A DNA stretch of 64,000 nucleotides. Source: an uncultured bacterium. GTDB lineage: Bacteria; Bacteroidota; Rhodothermia; Rhodothermales; Rubricoccaceae. Of this stretch, positions 41,843-50,607 are shown piece after piece. The position numbers and the translations under genes are program-made. A model generated the notes under the pieces. It worked only from the letters and a program-made list of their open reading frames with translations, was not told the DNA's origin and searched no databases. Each line of letters opens with the position of its first letter. The first letter of the stretch is position 1. The stretch lies in assembly GCA_947493945.1 (NCBI GenBank), contig CANLSR010000011.1, positions 49,155 through 113,154 of the forward strand, read 5' to 3'.

Positions 41843-42352
41843 TCAGAACGGCATCCAGTCGTCGACCTCGACCGCCTCGGTCGACGGCTGGACCGGCTCC
41901 GGGTCAGGCTCAGGAACAGGGCCGTAGGCGTCGAGCGCGGCCTCCGCGCGCGCATGGGCCTCGGGGTCGGCCACGGCCGACGGCAGGCCCGCCCCCGCAT
42001 CGTCGTAGCCCGCGAGGTAGGCCTCCAGATCGAACCCGTAGAGCCGCGCGAACCACTGGCCGTATCCCTGAGCGCTCGCGTGGCGGTGCCGCCAGGTGAG
42101 CTCGGTGAACCGGAGCGGCGTCATGTGGTGGCGGAGGCGCTTCGCTTCGGCGTCCCACACGGCGCGTGAGCCCGTTTGGTAGACCCACTCGGTCATCGGA
42201 CGCTCGGAGTACCCGTCGGCGAGGCAGGCGTCGTAGCCCGCCTGGTAGGACGCTTCATCATGGGCGTCGTGGTCCGGTTCGGGGAGGCACCGGCAGAGCA
42301 GGCGGTTGCAGCCGTGGCAGAAGTCGCCCGGGCCGGGCATGGATCTCGACAT
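41843..42352 (-). CDS. Hypothetical protein with N-terminal cysteine cluster
   Basis: 169 aa from ATG 42352 (ATG 42340 also possible). The N-terminus has Cys-His-Gly-Cys and Cys-Arg-Cys within 12 residues, likely a zinc site. Residues about 30-130 are aromatic-rich (Tyr-Gln-Ala-Gly-Tyr-Asp-Ala-Cys, Gly-Tyr-Gly-Gln-Trp-Phe-Ala-Arg-Leu-Tyr), and the tail is Pro/Glu-rich. It lies after the SNO helicase on the same strand. Function unknown. Confidence 0.6.
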   Translation of the reverse strand: MSRSMPGPGDFCHGCNRLLCRCLPEPDHDAHDEASYQAGYDACLADGYSERPMTEWVYQTGSRAVWDAEAKRLRHHMTPLRFTELTWRHRHASAQGYGQWFARLYGFDLEAYLAGYDDAGAGLPSAVADPEAHARAEAALDAYGPVPEPDPEPVQPSTEAVEVDDWMPF

Positions 42353-42435
42353 GGGTCTCGGATCGGGTTTCCGAGCGGCCTCCAGCCGGGTGCCGGGGCC
42401 GCTCCTCACCCGAGGGGAGCGGCCTCCCGGTGCCG

Positions 42436-45400
42436 CTAGGCGGCCCGACGCAGCACGCCTCTCCCCTCTCCACCTCGGATCTCGACGACGGGCCGGTGCT
42501 CGGTCACGGCCTGCAGGACGCTGGCCGCGCGCTCCCCGGTGGGGACGAAGAAGCGGGTGCGGAAGGCGTGGACCTCGGCGAAGACCCCGTCGGCCTCCAG
42601 TTCGCGCAGGGCGGAGTAGTCCGGCCCCACGAGCTCGATGCGGGGCTCGTGGGCTACGCGGCGGCGGCGGAGCTGCCAGCCGTTGGCGAGGTCGGCCTCG
42701 GCGCCGGCCAGCAGCCGCTCCGCCAGCGCGTCGGGCGTGATGTCCACGCGGTCGCCCGCGGCTCCCAGCGCCTTGAGCGTCGCGCTCAGGTGCTCCGGCA
42801 TGACGGCCCGGCCGATCATGCGCTCGCCGCTGTCGGTTTGCGCTCGGTAGATGCGAGGGTGCCCGGCGATCCGGTCCCAGATGGGCAGGATGGTCCCGGT
42901 CACGAGGTGGACGGGCTCAGTGGTGAACTCGGGCGCGGCCTCGACGCCAGCGGCCCAGAGCGTCCGGGCCTCCTCGGTGGGAATGGGCTGGTGGCCATAC
43001 GGACCGTCAGCGGTCCGCTCCTGCCCTGGCTTGTTGAGCTCCGTCTCGTCCATTAGCCGGTTCGAGCGCACACCGACGCGCCGCAGACGGCTCACGACGC
43101 GGCCTGTCTCGGTCGTCCTGCTCCCGGCCCGGAAGAGCGCGTAGGGCTGCCCGCTCCGGCGGTTGACCACGAACCCGACCCAGGACCCCAGCGCCTGGGC
43201 CTCCTTGGCCCAGCGCCAGATCTCGTCCCAGTCCACGATCTCGGTCTTGCGCGTGAGCTCGAGTGTCACGACCTGCGTTGTCGCCCCCGACCGGGGGTGC
43301 GTGTAGACGAGGCGCTCTTCGGTCTTGACGGTCCGCTCGGCCTGGATGGTCTCGACGCCCACGTCGAGCGTGCCCGCCTCTCGGGCCGCCTCGGTGGCCT
43401 CCTCCAAGTAGCCGTACCACGAGTCGAAGACGGCGTCCATGGCGCCGGTTTGGAGCGAGAGCAGGCGGTTCAAGAACTTCGGCACCTCCGGGACGGCCCC
43501 CACGTTGAGTTGCCCGTCCTGGTCCAGGACCTTGATGCCCATCTGCTCCTCCACGAGCGCCGGCGTGACGCCAGAGGCCACCGCCCGGCCCTCGCTCCGG
43601 TAGAGGTCCACGAACCAGTTGTGCAGGCTCGCCCGCGCGAGTGGTGTCTCCAGGTTGAACTCGGACGACAAGAGCCCCTGGCTCGCCGTCTGCCGCTGGC
43701 CCTTCGTGAGCGCCCCGAGCTGGTCGAGCCGCCGCGCGATGGTGGACAGGAAGCGGCGCTGGGCCTTGAGGTTCGTGGTCACGAGCACGAGCTCAGGCGG
43801 GCACGCCTGGTTGGCGCGGTGGACCCGCCCCATGCCCTGCACGCACCGCGCGCTGCTCCACCCCGGCTCGACGCAGTAGAGGACCCGGCGCTGCTGGTTG
43901 TCGGCTGCGAGGTCGGCGTGGTAGCTCCGGCCGGTCCCCCCGGCCTGGCTGAAGACGAGAACGCGGCGCTTGCCCGCCATGAACTCGTCGGCCTCGGCGT
44001 TGCAGGTTCTCCGCGTCCGGCGCTCTTCCACGACCTGCTCGATGCCATCGACGGTCTTGGTGACGAACCGCCGCCCTCGCCCCGTCACCTCGGCAACAGA
44101 CTCGGGTCCGAAGTGGGCGACGACCTGGTCGAGCACGCCGTGCGGGACGGATACGGCCCCCACCTCCAGCATCAGCCTATTGCGTGCGGCCACGGCCTCT
44201 GGCGACTGGACGAAGTCGCCAGAGGCGTTCTTGACCGGACGGGAGCGGACTCGGCCCTCATCGTCCTCGTACTCCTCGTAGAGCGTGGTCGGGAACGAGG
44301 CCTCGACGAACTGCAGGAGCTGGTCGCGCGGCGTCACGTCGAGGTCCCGGAGGTCGTCGCCATTCGCCACCGCCTTCGCGTAGGCCCGCTCCGTCGCCGC
44401 CTCCATCGTCGACACGAGTTGCACGACGCAGGACTCGCCCGCGGCCAGGCGCGCCTCCATGTCCCGGATCAGGCTCGGCGCACTCATCGCCACGAGCACG
44501 TGCAGGAAGAACCGCTGGTGGGCGCCCCAGAACTGGCTGTACGCGGCCGCCCGTGCCCGGCCGCACTTGTCGGCCTTGGTGACCTCGAGCGCTTGCTGGA
44601 TGTTGCGGAGCACGACCTGCCACGCTTGGGCGCAGCGGTCGTAGGTCTGGGCCTGGTGCGGCTCCAGGTCGTGGACGAGCGTGCGGTAGTCGACGCCGTC
44701 GTAGGTCACGGACCGGGCGAGGTAGAGACCCATCGCTTTGAGGTCCTTCGCCACGAGCTCCATCGCGGCGATGCCGCCCGCCGACACCTTCTCGACGAAC
44801 GCCTCGACCGTCGGGAACGGGGTACCCCGACCCCAGAGCCCGAGGCGGGCGGCGTAAGCGAGGTTGGCCACCTCGGTGGCGCCGGTCGCGCTGGCGTAGA
44901 CGACGCGGGCGTTCGGGAGCCGGTCTTGGAGATCGACGACGGCCAGCGCCCGCTGGGATGCCTTGCGGATGCCCCTGGCGCCCGCTGTGTCTAGGGCGGC
45001 ACTGGCGTTGTGGGACTCGTCAAAGACGATGACGCCCTCGAAGTCTGCCGCCTCTCCCCCGCCGGTGAGCCAGGCGACGACCTGCTCCAGCCGGTCGATG
45101 CCGGACTGCCGGCGGCCGCTGCCGGCCGCGCCGTCGCGTTCGCGGGGCTTGCCCTTGAGCGTGTCGTAGCTCGCGAAGCAGATGCCTTCCGCCTGCTGGA
45201 TGGGTCCTTTGCAAGCACCCAGGTCGAAGACGAAGTCCGCCGGGCCGCCGAGCGCCGTCCAGTCGCGGACGGCGTCGCGCATGAGGTTGCGGTTCTCGGA
45301 CACCCAGAGCGCGCGTCGGCGTCCCTGGAGGATGTTGTCCAGGATGATCGCGGCACTCTGCCTACCCTTGCCGACGCCGGTCCCGTCACCGAGGAAGAAC

Positions 45401-45897
45401 CCCTGTCGCGGTCCAGCCTCCTCCCCGCTGCCCGGAAGGTGCTCGGCGTGCGCCGCGCCCGCGCGCGCCACGGTTTCGAGCTGCGCGTCCGAGAGGATGC
45501 CCTGAGCCACGAGGTGCTCGGGCAGCGTCGGGCGGTAGTCGCTCGGTGGCGCGTTGGCCGCCGCCATCGCGGCCGACTCGACGAGGCGCGTCGGGTGGGG
45601 GCACGCGCCCGGGACCCAGATGCCGGGGTGGTAGGAATCGAACACGGATGCTGTGAGCACGCCTGCCTCGGTGCCGAGGTGGACCGTCTCGACCGCCAGA
45701 GGCCGGGTGTCTGCGAAGGGCCACTCCGGCGCGACGTCGCGCGGAGGGACGGATCCGCGCCGTGAATCCACCGCCGCCCTCGGGCGCGGTGTCGAGACGC
45801 CCCCCTCGATGCGGGGTGCGAGGAGGGCGAAGAGATCGAGTTGTTCGACCGGGGATGCTGCCGCGCGTGTTGCGACGTGAGAAGCGGAGGGAGCCAC
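42436..45897 (-). CDS. Strawberry-notch (SNO) family superfamily 2 helicase
   Basis: 1153 aa. Helicase motifs: Walker A Gly-Asp-Gly-Thr-Gly-Val-Gly-Lys-Gly-Arg near residue 178, the DEAD-like Phe-Asp-Glu-Ser-His-Asn near 298, Ser-Ala-Thr-Gly-Ala-Thr near 340, and in the second lobe Phe-Ser-Gln-Ala-Gly-Gly-Thr-Gly-Arg-Ser and Gly-Met-Gly-Arg-Val-His-Arg near 720. This is the bacterial SNO form often carried by phages and plasmids, frequently with an adenine methyltransferase domain or partner; no such domain is seen here. It could act on plasmid DNA during replication or transfer. The C-terminal 300 residues are strand-rich and of unknown role. Confidence 0.82.
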   Translation of the reverse strand: MAPSASHVATRAAASPVEQLDLFALLAPRIEGGVSTPRPRAAVDSRRGSVPPRDVAPEWPFADTRPLAVETVHLGTEAGVLTASVFDSYHPGIWVPGACPHPTRLVESAAMAAANAPPSDYRPTLPEHLVAQGILSDAQLETVARAGAAHAEHLPGSGEEAGPRQGFFLGDGTGVGKGRQSAAIILDNILQGRRRALWVSENRNLMRDAVRDWTALGGPADFVFDLGACKGPIQQAEGICFASYDTLKGKPRERDGAAGSGRRQSGIDRLEQVVAWLTGGGEAADFEGVIVFDESHNASAALDTAGARGIRKASQRALAVVDLQDRLPNARVVYASATGATEVANLAYAARLGLWGRGTPFPTVEAFVEKVSAGGIAAMELVAKDLKAMGLYLARSVTYDGVDYRTLVHDLEPHQAQTYDRCAQAWQVVLRNIQQALEVTKADKCGRARAAAYSQFWGAHQRFFLHVLVAMSAPSLIRDMEARLAAGESCVVQLVSTMEAATERAYAKAVANGDDLRDLDVTPRDQLLQFVEASFPTTLYEEYEDDEGRVRSRPVKNASGDFVQSPEAVAARNRLMLEVGAVSVPHGVLDQVVAHFGPESVAEVTGRGRRFVTKTVDGIEQVVEERRTRRTCNAEADEFMAGKRRVLVFSQAGGTGRSYHADLAADNQQRRVLYCVEPGWSSARCVQGMGRVHRANQACPPELVLVTTNLKAQRRFLSTIARRLDQLGALTKGQRQTASQGLLSSEFNLETPLARASLHNWFVDLYRSEGRAVASGVTPALVEEQMGIKVLDQDGQLNVGAVPEVPKFLNRLLSLQTGAMDAVFDSWYGYLEEATEAAREAGTLDVGVETIQAERTVKTEERLVYTHPRSGATTQVVTLELTRKTEIVDWDEIWRWAKEAQALGSWVGFVVNRRSGQPYALFRAGSRTTETGRVVSRLRRVGVRSNRLMDETELNKPGQERTADGPYGHQPIPTEEARTLWAAGVEAAPEFTTEPVHLVTGTILPIWDRIAGHPRIYRAQTDSGERMIGRAVMPEHLSATLKALGAAGDRVDITPDALAERLLAGAEADLANGWQLRRRRVAHEPRIELVGPDYSALRELEADGVFAEVHAFRTRFFVPTGERAASVLQAVTEHRPVVEIRGGEGRGVLRRAA
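44195..44226. repeat. Inverted pair of GCCAGAGGC words inside the SNO gene
   Basis: GCCTCTGGCGAC (44195-44206) and GTCGCCAGAGGC (44215-44226) are perfect 12-bp inverted arms with an 8-base loop, formed by two facing copies of the overrepresented 9-mer. It lies inside coding sequence. Confidence 0.7.
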
Positions 45898-46091
45898 GGG
45901 ATTTCCGGCTGGCTTTGAGTGCGGAGCCGCGTCCCAGGGACGCTCCCCGGTGGGCTCCGGCCCGCCGCGTTGACGGGCTCGCCCATCAGCCCGGCATCGC
46001 GGCTGGCCGCACGCATCTCACCGCCCCTCTCACGGCTCGCGTTCTTTCGCATAGCGGCGCCTTTCCTTTCGATTCGCCGGAGCACCCCTTT

Positions 46092-47183
46092 TCAGTTCGC
46101 CGCGACGAGGGCAGCCGATGGCACGTCGGACCGGCGCGGCGCGAGGCGGCGACGGACCCACAGGGACGGCCGCTCGACGGCTGCGTAGAACCCAGCCCCA
46201 ACGAGGCCGATCAGGACGAGCGCCAGCCCGACGTGGAGCGCAGCGGGGACGCCGGGGAGGGCCTCCATGACGAGGCGCCGGTAGGCGTCGGCGGCGACCA
46301 TGTGCGTCATGTAGACGCTGTACGATGTGAGCGCGACGGCCCGGACCGCGCGGCTCGACGCGAACGGAAGCGGCTTCCGGTCGGCCGTGGCGACGACGAG
46401 GGCGACGAAGGCCACGGCCACCCCGGTGTAGGCGTACCGGTTGAGGACGTCAAGCGGGAGCCACGGGACCGAGGCCACGAACGCGAGGCCCGGGAGCACG
46501 ATCGCGCGGCCGACGCGGCGGAGGGCGCGCCACAGGTCGGGGCGGCACGCGTAGATCCACGCCGCGGCTACGCCGAGCGCGAGCCCTTCGAGGCGCATGT
46601 GGGTGTCCGTGTACTGGGGGCCCCACGGGTCGGCGCCGTCGGGGACGGTCAGGACGCGGGCGGCGAGCGAGAGCAGGGCCGCGGCGCCGAGGGCGAGCGG
46701 GACGCCGCCGCGGACGCGGAGGGCGAGCCCGAGGACGACGGGGAGCACGAGGTAGAAGTGCTCCTCGACGCAGAGCGACCAGCTCACGCCCCAGTATGGC
46801 ATCCCGGTGTAGTTCTGGACGAACACGAGGTACCGCCAGTCGAACGGGTCGGGGTCCGCCGTGACCACGTTGCGGACGCCCCAGACGACGACGAGCGCGA
46901 TGAGGTAGGGCGGGATGGTGCGGAGCCACCGTCGCGCCCAGAACCGGCCCACCTCGATGTCGCCGTGCCGGTTCAACTCCCGCCAGTAGAGCCCGCCGAT
47001 GAGCCACCCCGAGAGCACGAAGAAGAGGTCGACGCCCACCCACCCCGACTCGAAGACGTGGTTCATCGTGGGCCCAACGTCGATAACGCGCTCGCCGACG
47101 AGGTTGACGGGCACGACGAGCGCGATCGCGATCGCACGGAGCAGGTCGAGGTTGGCGACGCGCGAGGCGGGGGCGGCGTCCAT
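46092..47183 (-). CDS. Membrane acyltransferase, acyltransferase 3 family
   Basis: 363 aa, about ten hydrophobic segments. The family pattern is visible: Arg-Ala-Ile-Ala-Ile-Ala near residue 17, Trp-Val-Gly-Val-Asp-Leu-Phe-Phe-Val-Leu-Ser-Gly-Trp-Leu near 52, and Arg-Phe-Trp-Ala-Arg-Arg-Trp-Leu-Arg-Thr-Ile near 80. These enzymes move acetyl or acyl groups to surface sugars. The usual His in the first membrane segment is not obvious here (Val-Pro-Val-Asn-Leu), which may weaken catalysis. It lies after the copper operon but with a 72-base gap and may be separate. Confidence 0.82.
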   Translation of the reverse strand: MDAAPASRVANLDLLRAIAIALVVPVNLVGERVIDVGPTMNHVFESGWVGVDLFFVLSGWLIGGLYWRELNRHGDIEVGRFWARRWLRTIPPYLIALVVVWGVRNVVTADPDPFDWRYLVFVQNYTGMPYWGVSWSLCVEEHFYLVLPVVLGLALRVRGGVPLALGAAALLSLAARVLTVPDGADPWGPQYTDTHMRLEGLALGVAAAWIYACRPDLWRALRRVGRAIVLPGLAFVASVPWLPLDVLNRYAYTGVAVAFVALVVATADRKPLPFASSRAVRAVALTSYSVYMTHMVAADAYRRLVMEALPGVPAALHVGLALVLIGLVGAGFYAAVERPSLWVRRRLAPRRSDVPSAALVAAN

Positions 47184-47255
47184 GCGCGGTCCGGGGGGAG
47201 CGCGGAAGGTGGCCGCGCCCTCCTGTCCCGAACCTGTGCGCCGCCTTAAATCCTA

Positions 47256-47684
47256 TCAGGTAGCCGGATCGGGGCGCTGCGCGGCCCACGCGGCCAGGGC
47301 GGGCAGGACCGTCACCTGGGCGATGGGGAGCAGGCCGACGTCGTGCCCCGCCACCCGGACGGTCGGCATCCGGTCGGTGTAGGACCACATGTCGAGGCGC
47401 TGCGCGGCCCACTCGAGCCCCACGGCGGCCACGAACCCGACGCCCAGGAGCGCGGCGGTGCCTGTAGGCGTGAGGCGCCGGACGGGCTCGCGGCCGACGA
47501 GGTGCTCGGCGACGGCGGCCACCCCGAGGTTGATGGCGACGTCGCCGGCGGTGGCCGCGAGCATGAGCGCGTCGTGCTTGGGCTTCGGCAGGCCCGTCAT
47601 GTCGTAGTACGGGGGGCACTGGGCGTATTCCCACGCGCCGTGGAGGGCGGCGGACCAGAGGGCGAAGCGGGTGCGTCGTTTCAT
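47256..47684 (-). CDS. Small integral membrane protein
   Basis: 142 aa from ATG 47684, overlapping the methyltransferase gene by four bases. Four hydrophobic segments are visible (about 8-20, 42-60, 78-95 and 118-135). The second extramembrane part contains Cys-Pro-Pro-Tyr-Tyr-Asp-Met near 24, a possible metal-binding loop. No family recognised. It is the last gene of the long metal operon. Confidence 0.65.
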   Translation of the reverse strand: MKRRTRFALWSAALHGAWEYAQCPPYYDMTGLPKPKHDALMLAATAGDVAINLGVAAVAEHLVGREPVRRLTPTGTAALLGVGFVAAVGLEWAAQRLDMWSYTDRMPTVRVAGHDVGLLPIAQVTVLPALAAWAAQRPDPAT

Positions 47685-48349
47685 CGGGACGGGGGTGCGC
47701 CGGCGCCGAGGGTCGCGGCGCCGAAGTAGAAGGAGCGGTCGGTGTCGAGCGGCGCGTGCCGGTGGAGGACGGGCCGGAGGTCGCGGCGGGCCATCTCCCA
47801 CGTCTCCCCGAGCGGCTCCACGAGCGCGAAGGCCGCCGTCTGGACGAGGGCGGGCCAGGCGCGCGGGATGCGGAAGTCGAGCACGGCGACCCGTCCGTGA
47901 GGTACGAGCGCGCGTGTGGCGCGCGCGACGACGGCTTCGGGGTCCGGCATCATCGAGAGCGAGAACGTCGCCAGGACGCGGTCGGGCGCGCCGAGGTCGG
48001 CCGCGAGCGCGTCGGCCTGGACGAGCTCGACCTGGGGGAGGTGTCGCGTCCGCAGACGGGCGCGGTCGAGGGCGCCCGTCGACAGGTCGAGGCCGACGAC
48101 GCGGCCCTCCTCCCCTACGGCGCGAGCCAGGAGCGGGAGGTTGCGGCCGGTCCCACAGCCGATGTCGAGAACGGTGTCGCCGTGGCGGACCTGAAGGGCC
48201 TCGATGGCGGCGCGCCGGTAGGCGCCGGCGCGGAAACCGACGAGCGGGAAGGCCGAGAGCGCGAGGTCGTAGCCGCGTGCGGTCCGGTCGTAGACCGAGC
48301 GGACGCGGTCAGTCCAACCCTCGTGCGGAACGGGGGGTGGTTCAGGCAT
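47681..48349 (-). CDS. Class I SAM-dependent methyltransferase
   Basis: 222 aa from ATG 48349. Motif I Val-Leu-Asp-Ile-Gly-Cys-Gly-Thr-Gly-Arg-Asn near residue 60 binds S-adenosylmethionine; Val-Val-Gly-Leu-Asp-Leu-Ser follows near 85; the motif near 108 (Gln-Ala-Asp-Ala) and Phe-Ser-Leu-Ser-Met-Met-Pro-Asp near 130 are typical of UbiE/Methyltransf_11 enzymes. The substrate is unknown; in metal operons such enzymes may methylate a metalloid or a lipid. It overlaps its neighbours on both sides. Confidence 0.8.
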   Translation of the reverse strand: MPEPPPVPHEGWTDRVRSVYDRTARGYDLALSAFPLVGFRAGAYRRAAIEALQVRHGDTVLDIGCGTGRNLPLLARAVGEEGRVVGLDLSTGALDRARLRTRHLPQVELVQADALAADLGAPDRVLATFSLSMMPDPEAVVARATRALVPHGRVAVLDFRIPRAWPALVQTAAFALVEPLGETWEMARRDLRPVLHRHAPLDTDRSFYFGAATLGAGAPPSR

Positions 48350-48572
48350 GGCCAGGGGGCGTATCGGAGACGGTCGCGGCGAGGAGGCCTCGCTCGCGTT
48401 CGAGGTCGGTGACCTGACCGTCGAGCGCGTCGATGCGCGCGAGCGCGAGACGGCGGACGGCGTCGGTGACGTCGCCGAGCGGCGCCCGGTCCAGGCCCTC
48501 GGGCACGGGCAGCCCGAGGGTCCGGGCCGCCGCGAGGAGGCGGTCCTGAGCGTTTGCGGGGTCGGCCGCCAC
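48342..48572 (-). CDS. Small hypothetical protein of the metal operon
   Basis: 76 aa with a GTG start at 48572, four bases after the cupredoxin stop. It is helical throughout, with a heptad-like stretch (Leu-Ala-Arg-Ile-Asp-Ala-Leu-Asp near 43) suggesting a short coiled coil. Its end overlaps the methyltransferase start by eight bases. Coupling supports it being real. No family recognised. Confidence 0.55.
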   Translation of the reverse strand: MAADPANAQDRLLAAARTLGLPVPEGLDRAPLGDVTDAVRRLALARIDALDGQVTDLERERGLLAATVSDTPPGHA

Positions 48573-48576
48573 GGGT

Positions 48577-49011
48577 CTATGAGACGACGGCGATGGTGCC
48601 GCGCTGCATGTCCATTCCGCAGACGAAGTCGACCTCGCCGGACTCGCTGGGCGTGAACTCGACGGCGACCGCCTCGCCGAGCGGCAGCGGCGTCGCGGCG
48701 ACGTCGTAGTCCGGGATCGTGATCTCCGACGAGCACGCGTCGTCGACCGTGCGCGTGATGACGAACCGGGCGGGCACGCCGGCCTGGAGCTGGATCTGAC
48801 GGGGCTGGAAGCCCATCGAGCCCGCCTCGATGGCGACGACCTGGACGCCGTCGACCATATCCGGCGTGACGGGGCCCGAGGACGCGGCGGTCTCGTGCGC
48901 CTCGGTGTGCGGGGTCGACTCGGCGGGCGCGGAGTCAGCGGGCGAGGGGTCGCCGCCGCACGCGGCGAGAGCGAGCGGAGCGGCGAGCAGAAGGGGGAGA
49001 AAGCGGTTCAT
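48577..49011 (-). CDS. Cupredoxin-like lipoprotein
   Basis: 144 aa. Lipoprotein signal with Leu-Ala-Ala-Cys (Cys18). After a Thr/Ser/Pro/Glu linker rich in His, residues about 60-144 form a cupredoxin fold: Phe-Gln-Pro-Arg-Gln-Ile-Gln-Leu, Ala-Arg-Phe-Val-Ile-Thr-Arg, and a C-terminal Cys-Gly-Met-Asp-Met loop (near 133-137) that can bind copper. It is a periplasmic copper acceptor or chaperone within the Cus operon. Confidence 0.78.
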   Translation of the reverse strand: MNRFLPLLLAAPLALAACGGDPSPADSAPAESTPHTEAHETAASSGPVTPDMVDGVQVVAIEAGSMGFQPRQIQLQAGVPARFVITRTVDDACSSEITIPDYDVAATPLPLGEAVAVEFTPSESGEVDFVCGMDMQRGTIAVVS

Positions 49012-49044
49012 GGGTGGAGGGGTGGTGGGGGTTAAAACGAGTGG

Positions 49045-49635
49045 TTACGAGTTGGAAGGGGCCTCAGCGAGCAGGCCCTGGAGAAGCGGCCGGAGCTGTT
49101 CTTGCGAGGTCAGGCCGCGCAGGCGGTACCGGACGACGCCGTCGCGGTCGAGGAGCAGCGTCGTCGGGAGCGCGACCGACCCGCCGTAGGGGTCGAGGAA
49201 GGACCCGTCGTCCAGGACGAGCGGGTAGTCGATGCCGTACTGCTCGGCGAAGGGCCGGACGTCGTCGAACCCGCCCTCGTCGACGGAGACGCCGACGAAG
49301 CGGACGCCCTGGTCTCGGAGCTCGCCGTGGAGCGCGACGAGGTCGGGGGTCTCGACCGCGCACGGGAGGCACCACGTCGCCCAGACGTTGACGAGGACGA
49401 CCTCGCCCCGGGTGTCGGCGAGCCGGAAGGGGACGCCGGTGAGGGTGGGGCGTTCGAAGTCGACCGCCTGGAGGAAGAGGGTGTCGGGCGGGATTCCTGG
49501 CAGGTCGCGGCGCACTGCCGGCGTGGCCTCGGGCGACGCGGCGGTGGGCTCCGGGCTGTCGGAGCAGCCGACGGCGAAGAGGAGCGCGACCGTGACGAGT
49601 CCGGGCCGGACGGTGGGAAGGCGGAAGCGGGCCAT
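49045..49635 (-). CDS. TlpA-like thioredoxin lipoprotein
   Basis: 196 aa from ATG 49635, which gives a normal lipoprotein signal ending Ala-Val-Gly-Cys; GTG 49665 would overlap the previous stop (GTGA) and is an alternative. The thioredoxin-fold domain holds Trp-Ala-Thr-Trp-Cys-Leu-Pro-Cys (active site), Val-Gly-Val-Ser-Val-Asp-Glu, and the cis-Pro in Ala-Leu-Pro-Thr. It should reduce or isomerise disulfides in the periplasm, which copper and silver disturb, or load metal sites. Confidence 0.85.
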   Translation of the reverse strand: MARFRLPTVRPGLVTVALLFAVGCSDSPEPTAASPEATPAVRRDLPGIPPDTLFLQAVDFERPTLTGVPFRLADTRGEVVLVNVWATWCLPCAVETPDLVALHGELRDQGVRFVGVSVDEGGFDDVRPFAEQYGIDYPLVLDDGSFLDPYGGSVALPTTLLLDRDGVVRYRLRGLTSQEQLRPLLQGLLAEAPSNS

Positions 49636-49661
49636 GCGGCTCTGGAGAAGGGGGAGGACTG

Positions 49662-50585
49662 TCACGAGGAGTCTGGGCCGGCGGAAGCGGCCGGCGCGTG
49701 GGGGACGTGCCCGCCGCCAGAGGTCGCCGGGTAGCTGGGGAGCACGACCTCGGGCAGGCGCTCGGCACGGGGGAGATCCGGCGCCGCGGCAGGCCAGATG
49801 TCGACCGTGTCGCGCGGCGCATGGGGCGCCTCGGCCAGCTGTTCGGCCCTGGGGGCGGCCAGGGCGGCGGCCCGAGGCGCGAACCGCTGGGACGCGAGCT
49901 GGGGCGCACGGTCAGACGCCTGGACCGTGTCCAGCAGGCGAACGAAACGACCGGGGTCGAGAGGCTCACCCGAGGAGTCCAGGATCTCGAAGTGGAGGTG
50001 CGCGCCGGTGGAGACGCCGTCGCGGCCGGGCGTCCCCCCACTCGCGGCGATGGCCTGCCCACGGGCCACCCAGGAACCGGGCTGGAGGGCAGCGTCGATG
50101 GCTGCGAGGTGGGCGTAGAGGGTCCGCACGGGGCGGCGGCCCAGACCGGCAGGATGGTCGATCTCGACGATGAGCCCGTAGCCGCCCCGCCGCCCGACCG
50201 CACGGACGCGGCCGGGCGCCACGGTCCAGACGGCGGTGCCGGCGGGTACCGCGAGATCGACGCCGTCGTGGTGGCGGACCTGACCGGAGACGGGGTGGCG
50301 GCGCCAGCCAAAGGGCGAGCTGACGGGCCCCTGGACCGGCCCCATGGGCAGCCGGGCTCCGAGCGAGACCGGTTGCGCCGGGGGGAGAGCTGCGTCAGAG
50401 TCCAACACGACCTTGGTGCCCCCACCTGCCGGTGCGGTCTTCGCCACGACATCGACGGCCTCGCTCCGGGCGTCGACTACGAGGTCGTCGCTAAGGCGAA
50501 GGTCGGCGAGGCGCTCGGCGGTGAAGCCGGAGACCAACAGGCCGAGGACAAGGGCGGTGGTGCGGAGGGGACGGAACGGTGTCAT
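49662..50585 (-). CDS. M23-family metallopeptidase
   Basis: 307 aa. An N-terminal hydrophobic segment (10-25) acts as signal or anchor. The LytM fold at about 90-225 has Pro-Phe-Gly-Trp-Arg-Arg-His-Pro, His-His-Asp-Gly-Val-Asp-Leu (zinc His and Asp), and His-Leu-His-Phe-Glu near 205. These peptidases cut peptidoglycan cross-links. In this operon it may open the wall for the tripartite efflux channel. The C-terminal 80 residues are Ala/Pro-rich. Confidence 0.82.
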   Translation of the reverse strand: MTPFRPLRTTALVLGLLVSGFTAERLADLRLSDDLVVDARSEAVDVVAKTAPAGGGTKVVLDSDAALPPAQPVSLGARLPMGPVQGPVSSPFGWRRHPVSGQVRHHDGVDLAVPAGTAVWTVAPGRVRAVGRRGGYGLIVEIDHPAGLGRRPVRTLYAHLAAIDAALQPGSWVARGQAIAASGGTPGRDGVSTGAHLHFEILDSSGEPLDPGRFVRLLDTVQASDRAPQLASQRFAPRAAALAAPRAEQLAEAPHAPRDTVDIWPAAAPDLPRAERLPEVVLPSYPATSGGGHVPHAPAASAGPDSS

Positions 50586-50607
50586 GGCGAGATCGGGGTC
50601 GCGTCGG

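Noticed and set aside
47243..47261. A fourth copy of the copper motif (GCCTTAAA...TCAGGT)
   Set aside because: It is one base shorter in the middle and overlaps the 3' end of a coding gene, so it may be chance. It is noted in the finding but not called.
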